From NCBI GenBank assembly GCA_002375995.1, contig DFNI01000030.1, positions 1-8,216 of the forward strand: a stretch of 8,216 bases of DNA, in the 5' to 3' direction. The notes beneath the pieces were generated by a model that saw only the letters and a list, made by a program, of their open reading frames with translations, was not told where the DNA came from and did not search any database. Both the position numbers and the translations under genes were made by a program. Shown in pieces: positions 1 to 6,073 of the stretch. This DNA is from Acetothermia bacterium UBA3571. GTDB lineage: Bacteria; Bipolaricaulota; Bipolaricaulia; Bipolaricaulales; Bipolaricaulaceae. Positions within the stretch are counted from its first letter, which is position 1. Each line of letters starts with the position of its first letter.

Positions 1-707
1 CGGCGCGCGCTTTCAGAGATGTCCCTGGGCAAAGGGACTCCACTTTTGATCGCCCTGGAACGCCCGGGTGGCTCCGTCTCCCGCTACGAAACGGTCCCCC
101 CTCCCCCCTCACACCCCAGGGCGGCGGCGAACTTCTCCTATGCTGGGAGGTTATTCAAAACCCTCCTTTTGGCAACGCGGTGGGCACCGGGCCTACATCG
201 GCGGCCCGAAGGAGGTGGGCGAATTCATCCGGGAACTCTATTCCCCCGGGGTGAGCGTGCGTTCGACCGAGAGATGATGGAGGAGATCTACGGGCACCTT
301 TCGAAATTGAGGTTTGTGCCCCCTTGACGTACCTCCCGAACGGCAACGCTCCGTGCCCCTGGGGGGACATTTCGAGGGTTGCCGTAGGCTACCAGGGCCG
401 AGAGCTTGCGGGCCGCCCAGGAGAGGCTGGAGGTCGGAGACCAGGGGGCCCGGAAGATCTGGGAGACCATGGGGATATATCTTGGATACGCCGTGGCGCA
501 CTATTCCGAGTTCTATTCATTCCGCCACGTGTCGATCCTGGGGCGGTGCACATCGGGAAGAGGCGGGCGGATCCTGCTTGAACGGGCTCGGCACGTGCTG
601 GGGTGGAATTCCCCGACCTTTCGCGAGCGGTGGAGCTGCACCTTCCCGACGAAAAGAGCCGGCGTGTGGGACAGGCGGTGGTGGCGGCCAGCCTCCCCGT
701 TCTTTGA
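1..707 (+). pseudogene. Decayed ROK-like sugar kinase family gene, 5' end outside the window
   Basis: Fragments in different frames line up with one family, a ROK-like protein of roughly 480-500 residues in Thermotogae/Clostridia (size and consensus from memory). In order: frame 1 to about 163 (LGKGTPLLIALERPGGSVSR), frame 2 about 170-248 (WQRGGHRAYIGGPKE), frame 1 about 250-297 (GERAFDREMMEEIYG), frame 3 about 300-311 (FEIEV), frame 2 about 317-385 (PERQRSVPLGGHFEGCR), frame 1 about 394-600 (GARKIWETMGIYLGYAVAHY, then LGRCTSGRGG), frame 3 about 606 to the TGA at 705-707 (ELHLPDEKSRRVGQAVVAAS). The frame changes sit mostly in short homopolymer runs. Between GCR (385) and the next recognisable block (394) the whole ATP-binding core, some 250 residues, is missing. 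The product cannot be functional. The left edge is cut by the window, so the start codon is not seen. The family call rests on remembered consensus; the frame-broken state is directly visible. Confidence 0.8.
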
Positions 708-799
708 GGTGAACGCGTTGGGGGAAGTTATTTGCCTTTCGCTGTTCGTTGAAGTCTGATATCCGATAGCCGCTTCGCCGCCTTGGCCACAGTGTAATA

Positions 800-841
800 C
801 CTCAACGCGGAACAAAGGGCTTCCCGGAAGCCCAGTTGAGG
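800..841. repeat. Nested inverted repeats upstream of miaB
   Basis: An outer pair, CCTCAAC (800-806) and GTTGAGG (835-841), encloses an inner palindrome GGGCTTCC-C-GGAAGCCC (817-833). In RNA the inner arms could form a 7-bp stem with a 3-base loop and the outer arms a second 7-bp stem, separated by a 10-base left bulge and one base on the right. No U-tract follows directly. It could be an operator, or a remnant of the pseudogene's terminator. The right outer arm contains the candidate -35 box of the miaB promoter, so anything binding or folding here could affect that promoter. The role is inferred only. Confidence 0.5.
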
Positions 842-864
842 CATGGGGCCGGCGCCGGTATCTT
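836..864 (+). promoter_or_regulatory. Candidate sigma70-type promoter for the miaB operon, giving a near-leaderless mRNA
   Basis: TTGAGG (836-841) and TATCTT (859-864) are separated by exactly 17 bases; each matches the consensus at 4 of 6 positions. The expected transcription start is about 871-872, three or four bases before the miaB ATG at 875. No Shine-Dalgarno sequence lies upstream of that ATG, which fits a leaderless transcript. The spacer contains the perfect palindrome CCGGCGCCGG (849-858). The boxes are imperfect, so this remains a candidate. Confidence 0.45.
849..858. repeat. Perfect 10-bp palindrome in the promoter spacer
   Basis: CCGGCGCCGG is self-complementary and is followed by a pyrimidine-rich stretch (TCTTTCTTTT, 861-870). 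It could be an operator within the promoter spacer. With the T-rich run it could also be a weak terminator remnant for the upstream pseudogene, although the symmetric arms leave almost no loop. Such GC palindromes can occur by chance in GC-rich DNA. Confidence 0.3.
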
Positions 865-874
865 TCTTTTCACG

Positions 875-2176
875 ATGAAGGCCTGCGTCCTCACCTGGGG
901 CTGCCAGCTCAACGAGCACCGCTCCGAGGAGATCGAGGGGGTGCTCCAGGCGGCCGGTTATGAGATTGTCTCCCGCCCCGAAGAGGCGGATGTGGTGGTG
1001 CTGAATACCTGCATGGTCCGGCAGCGGGCCGAGGACAAGGTGGTCGGCCGCCTCGGGGAGCTGTGGCACCTGAAGAAACGGCGCCCCCTCATCATCGGGG
1101 TGGGGGGTTGTATGGCCCAGGGGAGGAAGGAGGAACTCCTCAAGTATTCGGCGGTGGATTTCGTCTTCGGTTCCGCCAACGCCTCGGAGATCCCGGCGCT
1201 CATCGAGCGGGCGCTCCGGGGGGAACGGGCGGTTTCCCTCCCCCACCCCGATAGGATCGAGCGCCTCCCCGTGCGGCGCAGGAGCTCCTTCCAGGCCTAT
1301 GTGACCATCGCCGAGGGATGTTCGCACTCTTGCGCTTACTGTATCGTCCCCTTCGTCCGCGGCCCCATGCGCTCCCGCCCCATGGGAGAAGTCCTGGGGG
1401 AGCTGTGGGAGCTCGCGGAGGCGGGGTACAAAGAAGTCACGCTCCTCGGCCAGAACGTGGACGCCTACGGAGCGGACCTCCGGGATGGGACGAACTTCGC
1501 CCGGCTCCTGCGGGAAGCGGCGAAGATCCCCATCCCCCGCATACGGTTCACTTCCTCCCATCCGGCATACATGACCGAGGAGACCATCGCCGCCATCGCC
1601 GAAGGCGAGAACATCTGCGAGCACGTGCACCTCGCGGTGCAGTCGGGGAGCAACAGGATCCTCGCGGCCATGCGCCGGGGCTATACTCGGGAGCGGTTCT
1701 TAAAGATCGTGGAGCGACTCCGGGCCGCGATCCCAGAAGTCAACATCACTACCGACATCATCGTGGGCTTCCCCGGGGAAACCGAAGAGGATTTCGCCGA
1801 AACCCTCTCCCTAATCAGGGAGGCCCGCTTCGGCACCGTATACGTGGCCATGTACTCCCCCAGGCCCTACACCGCGGCGGCAAGACTTCCCGACAATGTG
1901 CCCCAAGAGGAGAAGAAGCGGCGCCTGGAGGCGGTGTTGGAGGAGACGCGCCAGATCGCCCAAAGGATAAACGAAGAGAAGGTGGGAAAGGTGGAGGAGG
2001 TCTTAGTGGAAGGGTACTTGGAGAGCAAAGGCCTTTACCACGGAAAAACCCGGGACATGCGGACCGTGCTCCTCCCCGGGGACGAGGGGATGGTGGGCGA
2101 GTTCGTGTGGGTTAGATTCGAGCGGGCCACCCCAGGGGCTCTGTACGGTGAGCCGGTCAAGGAGCCGGTGGCATGA
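875..2176 (+). CDS. miaB: tRNA-2-methylthio-N6-dimethylallyladenosine synthase MiaB
   Basis: A 433-residue radical-SAM methylthiotransferase that adds the methylthio group at C2 of i6A37 in tRNAs reading UNN codons; cytoplasmic. The N-terminal UPF0004 domain carries the auxiliary [4Fe-4S] ligands C10 (WGCQLNE), C46 (NTCMVR) and C79 (GGCMAQ). The radical-SAM CxxxCxxC is C149, C153, C156, followed by YCIVPFVRGPMRSRP. Further MiaB-type signatures are LLGQNVDAYG, TSSHP, HLAVQSGSNRIL and IIVGFPGETEEDF. A C-terminal TRAM domain (from about residue 372) should bind tRNA. NTC followed by VR and QNVDAYG favour MiaB over MtaB or RimO. I chose ATG 875 because the protein then begins MKACVLTWGCQ, as in the family. 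An in-frame TTG at 836 would add 13 uncharacteristic residues inside the promoter. There is no Shine-Dalgarno sequence. One small oddity is NEHRSE where NxxDSE is usual. It is the first gene of the operon and overlaps the next by 4 bases (ATGA). Confidence 0.92.
   Translation: MKACVLTWGCQLNEHRSEEIEGVLQAAGYEIVSRPEEADVVVLNTCMVRQRAEDKVVGRLGELWHLKKRRPLIIGVGGCMAQGRKEELLKYSAVDFVFGSANASEIPALIERALRGERAVSLPHPDRIERLPVRRRSSFQAYVTIAEGCSHSCAYCIVPFVRGPMRSRPMGEVLGELWELAEAGYKEVTLLGQNVDAYGADLRDGTNFARLLREAAKIPIPRIRFTSSHPAYMTEETIAAIAEGENICEHVHLAVQSGSNRILAAMRRGYTRERFLKIVERLRAAIPEVNITTDIIVGFPGETEEDFAETLSLIREARFGTVYVAMYSPRPYTAAARLPDNVPQEEKKRRLEAVLEETRQIAQRINEEKVGKVEEVLVEGYLESKGLYHGKTRDMRTVLLPGDEGMVGEFVWVRFERATPGALYGEPVKEPVA
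2159..2164 (+). promoter_or_regulatory. Ribosome binding site for the PfkB-family gene
   Basis: AAGGAG lies 8 bases before the ATG at 2173, within the last codons of miaB. It supports this start and suggests reinitiation across the ATGA overlap. Confidence 0.65.
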
Positions 2177-3141
2177 TCCTCACCGTAACCCTCAATCCCA
2201 CCCTGGACAAGTTCTATTGGGTCGATCATCTCCCGTTGTCCTTGGAGCGGGTGGAGGAAGAGATCCTCATCCGGGCCCGCAAATCTGTCTCCAGCGCCGG
2301 CGGCAAAGGGATAAACGTCTCGGTGTTCCTGGCCTGCATGGGGGTGGAGACGGTGGCCATGGGGTTTCTGGCCGGACACACCGGCCAGATCATCCTCCGG
2401 GACCTCCTCGAACGAGGGGTGACGGCCAACTTCGTGTGGATCGAAGGGGAGAACCGGACCAACATCACCATCCTCGAGAAGGGAAAGGAATATCATCCTG
2501 TGAAGATCCACGAGGAAGGCCCCCGCATCCCCACCCACGCCCAGGAGCTCTTCCTCAAGAAGTACCGGCGGATGCTGAAGCGGGCGGAGTACGTAGTGTT
2601 GGCAGGGGCGATCCCTCCCGGAATCCCCGAGACCATTTATAAAGACCTCGCTCGGGAAGCGAAGGCGGCGGGGGTTAAAGTGGTGGTCCACGCCGGCAGG
2701 CGCCCCCTGTGGGAGGCGGTCAAAACCGGCCCCTTCTTCGTCAAGCCCGATGTGCGGGAGGAGCTTGTGGTGGGGGATATGCCCGTTCGAACCGAAGAGG
2801 AGATCGTCGCCGCGGGAAAGAAGGCCGTGGAGTACGGGTGTCAGGCGTGCCTCATCTCCCACCATATCACCGGGGACATCCTCATAACCCCGGAAGGGAT
2901 TTGGGAATACGAGGCTGAAATCCCTCTTACCAAGTTCAAGAACTTGGTGGGGGCCGATGACGCCCTGGTGGGCGGGGTCCTTTACCGACTGACCAAGGGG
3001 GATGACCTCTTGGAGGCAGTGAAGTTCGGGATGGCGGCGGCCCTGGCCTCCGCGGAGGTGGAACCCAAGCTCTGCCTTGCCCCCGCTGTGATCGAGCACG
3101 AGATGCGTACCGTGGAAGTACGGCGTAAGGAGGACCGGTGA
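2173..3141 (+). CDS. PfkB-family (1-phosphofructokinase/tagatose-6-phosphate kinase-like) sugar kinase homologue with altered GAGD motif
   Basis: A 322-residue ribokinase-fold protein of the hexose-phosphate kinase branch. The start MILTVTLNPTLDK, the substrate-site motif SAGGKGINVS (41-50), FLAGHTG (65-71), NRTNITILE (94-102) and AIPPG (146-150) are typical. The C-terminal signature, normally TVGAGDxxVAG, reads LVGADDALVGG: the catalytic base D263 is kept, but the second Gly of the anion hole is D262. Other ATP-site positions differ too: SHHITGD (229-235) replaces the usual SLGxxG, VVHAGRRPL replaces the LDTSGEAL-type strand, and KPDVREE replaces KPNREE. In memory it is closest to a Thermotoga PfkB subgroup (TM0828-like), which also has KPD but keeps GAGD. 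The fold is certain; substrate and even kinase activity are not. It starts at ATG 2173, overlaps miaB by 4 bases and overlaps the CBS gene by 4 bases (GTGA). Confidence 0.8.
   Translation: MILTVTLNPTLDKFYWVDHLPLSLERVEEEILIRARKSVSSAGGKGINVSVFLACMGVETVAMGFLAGHTGQIILRDLLERGVTANFVWIEGENRTNITILEKGKEYHPVKIHEEGPRIPTHAQELFLKKYRRMLKRAEYVVLAGAIPPGIPETIYKDLAREAKAAGVKVVVHAGRRPLWEAVKTGPFFVKPDVREELVVGDMPVRTEEEIVAAGKKAVEYGCQACLISHHITGDILITPEGIWEYEAEIPLTKFKNLVGADDALVGGVLYRLTKGDDLLEAVKFGMAAALASAEVEPKLCLAPAVIEHEMRTVEVRRKEDR
3126..3134 (+). promoter_or_regulatory. Strong ribosome binding site for the CBS-domain gene
   Basis: TAAGGAGGA lies just upstream of the GTG at 3138 (four bases after AGGAGG). It is the strongest Shine-Dalgarno match in the operon and decides the GTG start within the GTGA overlap. 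Confidence 0.75.
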
Positions 3142-3572
3142 AGGCCCGGGAGCTCATGCGGCGCGACCTCACCTCGGTGGAACCGGACACCTTGATCCAC
3201 GAGGCCATTTACCTCATGGAGCAGGCGGGGCTGTCCACCCTCCCGGTGGTGGACGAGGAAGGGAAGTTGGTGGGCATCATCACCGAGCACGACCTCATCC
3301 ACGCCGCCCTCCCGGAGTACTTCGAGATGCTCCACTCCATCTCCTTCCTTCCCAACCTGAACCAGATCCAGAAACGCCTCAAGGAGATGGCATTCAAGCC
3401 CGTCTCCGATTACATGAAGGAGGTCCTCTCGGTACACTTGGACGACGAAGACCTCCACATCGCGGACTTCCTCATCCGCAAGCGCTTGAAACAGATCCCG
3501 GTGGTGGACGACGAAGGGCACCTGGTGGGGGTCATCCGCCGCATAGATATCCTTTCGCGCCTCGTCCGCTGA
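3138..3572 (+). CDS. Small tandem CBS-domain protein (Bateman module)
   Basis: A 144-residue protein made only of two CBS domains, about residues 1-58 and 83-144. Each ends in the family pattern: LPVVDEEGKLVGIITEHDL in the first and IPVVDDEGHLVGVIRRIDIL in the second. A mostly helical linker (about 60-82, FEMLHSISF through RLKEMAF) joins them. Such stand-alone Bateman modules usually bind adenosine nucleotides (AMP, ADP, ATP, SAM or related) and act as energy or nucleotide sensors. No catalytic domain, membrane segment or signal peptide is present. It starts with GTG inside the end of the pfkB-type gene and its TGA shares a base with the ATG of the helicase gene (TGATG). The context makes the PfkB homologue a plausible partner, but this is an inference from position only. 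The ligand cannot be told from sequence. Confidence 0.88.
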   Translation: MKARELMRRDLTSVEPDTLIHEAIYLMEQAGLSTLPVVDEEGKLVGIITEHDLIHAALPEYFEMLHSISFLPNLNQIQKRLKEMAFKPVSDYMKEVLSVHLDDEDLHIADFLIRKRLKQIPVVDDEGHLVGVIRRIDILSRLVR

Positions 3573-6061
3573 TGGAGTTCTTCGCCCTGGATCTCGAGAC
3601 CACGGGGCTCGACCCCCGGGAGGACGAGATCCTGGAGATCGCCTGGGTCAGGTTCCTGGGGGGAAAGCCCCGGGAGCGCTTCCAGACCCTGGTGCGGGTG
3701 GCCTTCCTCCCCAAGGAGGTGGAGGTCCTCACCGGGATCTCTCCCGAGCGGCTCCGGCGGGCTCCACCCCTTTCCGAAGTCTTACCCGGGGTCTTTGCGA
3801 GGCTGGCGGACAAGGTGGTGGTGGCCCACAACGCCCCCTTCGACCGCGCCTTCCTAGAATATGCCGCGGCACGGTTGGGTTTGGAACTCCCGGAGATCTA
3901 CTGGGTGGACACCCTGGCCCTTTCCCGGGCCATCTGGCCGGAACGGGAAAGCCACGCCCTCCCCGCCTTGCGGGAGGTCTTGGGGCTCGAGGCCCGGGAA
4001 GCCCACCGGGCCCTTCCCGACGCCGAGGCCACCGGCTACCTCTTCCTCGAGGAGCTCGCCGCCTTTCCCTATCTCCCTGAGCCCACCCAGGCCTCGATCC
4101 TCCGCGGGGTACCGCCCCCGGCCCGGGAGCTACTCGCGGTCGGAGCCCAAGGGGACGCGGGGACAACGGGAAAAGCGGTGCTCGAAGAGGTCTTTTCCCT
4201 TCTCTCCCGAAAGATCCCCGGATTTCAGCTGCGGAAGGCACAGCTGAGGTACGCTGTCTGGGTGGAGCGGGCCCTGCGGGAAGGGGGGGTTTACCTTCTC
4301 GAGGCCGGCCCGGGAACGGGCAAGACCTATGGGTACCTCGTGCCCCTCCTTTTGGCCCAGGAGGGCCGCGCGGTGATTTCCACCCGCACCAAAGCCCTGC
4401 AGGATCAGCTTTGGCGCCGGGATCTCCCCGTCCTCCGGGAGGCGCTGCGGGCCGACGTCCAAGTGGCCCTCCTCAAGGGCTTTGATAACTACGTCTGCCC
4501 CTGGGCCCTGGAACGGGAGGGGGGACTCTTTTCGGGATCCCTCCGGGAACGGATTGAAGGGTGGTTCTCGGAAACAGAGACCCTTGAGGTGGGGGAGCTC
4601 TACGGGCTTTTGGGTTTCGACCCCGAGGTCCGCGGGCTCGTGGAACGGGTTCGGGCTCGTCCCCACCGCTGTTTGGGAAGGGAGTGTCCCTTCTTCTCCC
4701 GTTGTCCCCCCCGCCGCGCGCGGAGGTCCGCCCAGGAGGCCGAGATCGTGGTGGCGAACCATTCCCTCCTCGTCGCCGATTTCCTCGCCGGGGGCGGGAT
4801 ACTGGGGGAGTACCAGGTGCTCATCGCCGACGAGGCCCATGCGCTTCCCAAGGCGTTCGAGGAGGGCCTCACGAGGTCCATCTCCCCCGCCGATGTAGCG
4901 GCACTCCTGGAGGAGATGGAGGCGATGCTCCCTCCCCAGGCCATTCCCCGGAAGGAGCTGCGAGGGGTCTGGGCCGAGTTGCGACGCCTCCGGGAACGCC
5001 TCCACGTCCTCCTTCCCGATGACCCTGCGCCCTATACCCACCGGGAGGGCCTGCGTTTCCTCTCCGCGGCCCAGGAACTCATCTGGAGGCTGGTGGCCCT
5101 TAAAGAGGCCCTGGAAGATGGACTTCCCGGGTTGGAGGGGGAGGAGAAGGGATTGGTCTCGGGGGAGATCGCCGCCCTCGAGGAGTTGGTTTCCGAGATG
5201 GAGTACGTGTTGGCTGCTCAGGGGGAGGAGGTCTTCTGGAGCGAGAAGGACCCGGATATCCGGTTCTACGCCACCCCCCTAGAGTTCGGGGACCGCCTCG
5301 CCGCGGATTTGTGGGGACGGATACGCACCGCGATCCTCACCTCGGCCACCCTTTCGGTGGGGGGGAGGGTTGATTTCCTGGTGCGGGAGCTCGGGCTCGG
5401 GAATGTCGTCCACCGCGTTTTCCCCGCCCAGGAGGTGGACCAACGGGGACGCGTGTTCCTCTTGGAGTTCTTCCCCGGCCCCAACGAGGACACTTACGTG
5501 GCTTCCCTGGCTGAACTCCTCTTGGGGCTTCGGGAGAGGTTCCGGCGCAAGGTCATGGTGCTTTTCACCTCTCGGAAGATGTTGCGGGCGGTACGGGAAA
5601 GGTTGCCCCAGGAGGGGGTGATCTCCCAGCTGGACTGGGGCGACGCCGCGCAAGCGGTGGAGGCCTTCCGCGGAGCCGACGCCCCCGCGATCCTATTGGG
5701 ATTGGACAGCCTCTGGGAGGGGGTCGACTTCCCCGGGGAGGAGTTGGAGATCCTGGTGGTGGCCCGACTCCCCTTCCCCAATCCCGCCGATCCCCTGATC
5801 AAGGCCAAGGAGGAGAAGCTCCGCGCCCAGGGGTTTGAGCCCTTTCGGGCCCTCTACCTTCCCCGGGCGGTCCTAAAGCTGGCCCAAGGGGTGGGGCGGC
5901 TCCTCCGCACCCCCGAGGACAGGGGCGCTGTGATCGTGGCCGACCCCCGCATCGTTACCCGGCCCTACGGTGAGGTCTTCCGGACCAAGCTCACCCTGCC
6001 CATAAGGACCGTGGGCGACCTGGAAGAGCTCCTCTTTGCCCTGGAGGAGGTGTTCGCATAA
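3572..6061 (+). CDS. dinG: DnaQ-type 3'-5' exonuclease fused to DinG-type Fe-S helicase
   Basis: An 829-residue fusion as in Firmicute DinG. The N-terminal DEDDh exonuclease (1-165) has all motifs: D7 and E9 in DLETTG, HNAPFD with H86 and D91, and H145/D150 in HRALPDAEAT. The XPD/DinG superfamily 2 helicase follows: Walker A AGPGTGKT (245-252), TRTKALQDQL (271-280), four cysteines suited to a [4Fe-4S] cluster (C309, C367, C372, C378), DEAH box (420-423), TSATLS (590-595), FTSRKML, LWEGVDFPGEELE and motif VI QGVGRLLR (772-779). Both halves look catalytically complete. DinG unwinds DNA 5'-3' including D-loops, R-loops and forked ends. Some fused Firmicute versions act mainly as nucleases, so helicase activity here is predicted, not shown. 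The ATG shares a base with the CBS stop codon and no Shine-Dalgarno sequence precedes it, so translation probably depends on coupling. Confidence 0.92.
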   Translation: MEFFALDLETTGLDPREDEILEIAWVRFLGGKPRERFQTLVRVAFLPKEVEVLTGISPERLRRAPPLSEVLPGVFARLADKVVVAHNAPFDRAFLEYAAARLGLELPEIYWVDTLALSRAIWPERESHALPALREVLGLEAREAHRALPDAEATGYLFLEELAAFPYLPEPTQASILRGVPPPARELLAVGAQGDAGTTGKAVLEEVFSLLSRKIPGFQLRKAQLRYAVWVERALREGGVYLLEAGPGTGKTYGYLVPLLLAQEGRAVISTRTKALQDQLWRRDLPVLREALRADVQVALLKGFDNYVCPWALEREGGLFSGSLRERIEGWFSETETLEVGELYGLLGFDPEVRGLVERVRARPHRCLGRECPFFSRCPPRRARRSAQEAEIVVANHSLLVADFLAGGGILGEYQVLIADEAHALPKAFEEGLTRSISPADVAALLEEMEAMLPPQAIPRKELRGVWAELRRLRERLHVLLPDDPAPYTHREGLRFLSAAQELIWRLVALKEALEDGLPGLEGEEKGLVSGEIAALEELVSEMEYVLAAQGEEVFWSEKDPDIRFYATPLEFGDRLAADLWGRIRTAILTSATLSVGGRVDFLVRELGLGNVVHRVFPAQEVDQRGRVFLLEFFPGPNEDTYVASLAELLLGLRERFRRKVMVLFTSRKMLRAVRERLPQEGVISQLDWGDAAQAVEAFRGADAPAILLGLDSLWEGVDFPGEELEILVVARLPFPNPADPLIKAKEEKLRAQGFEPFRALYLPRAVLKLAQGVGRLLRTPEDRGAVIVADPRIVTRPYGEVFRTKLTLPIRTVGDLEELLFALEEVFA

Positions 6062-6073
6062 CCTGATGCAGCC

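Noticed and set aside
19..759. Several short overlapping plus-strand frames as separate small genes
   Set aside because: Their pieces join in order into one ROK-like protein family, so they are fragments of a single broken gene.
793..800. TGTAATAC as an extended -10 box
   Set aside because: No -35-like hexamer sits 16-18 bases upstream, and the 836-864 pair fits the miaB start better.
817..870. Rho-independent terminator for the pseudogene
   Set aside because: The stems are not directly followed by a U-tract. The T-rich stretch at 861-870 follows a palindrome with almost no loop, so the call is too weak.
836..874. Upstream TTG start for miaB
   Set aside because: The 13 extra residues do not resemble the MiaB N-terminus, and the TTG is part of the candidate -35 box. 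ATG 875 gives the normal start.
728..1630. Long minus-strand open frame of 300 codons
   Set aside because: It lies opposite the well conserved miaB and its promoter, has no recognisable domain, and is the kind of antisense frame GC-rich codon use creates.
2035..3099. Minus-strand open frame of 354 codons
   Set aside because: It is the shadow of the PfkB-family gene, with composition rich in H, G, D and P and no family motif.
4130..5041. Minus-strand open frame of 303 codons
   Set aside because: It is the shadow of the helicase gene; the sense strand carries complete helicase motifs here.
6043..6051. GGAGGAGGT as ribosome binding site for the ProRS-like gene
   Set aside because: It ends more than 20 bases before the ATG at 6074 and encodes conserved-looking Glu codons at the end of DinG. 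The spacing is too long.
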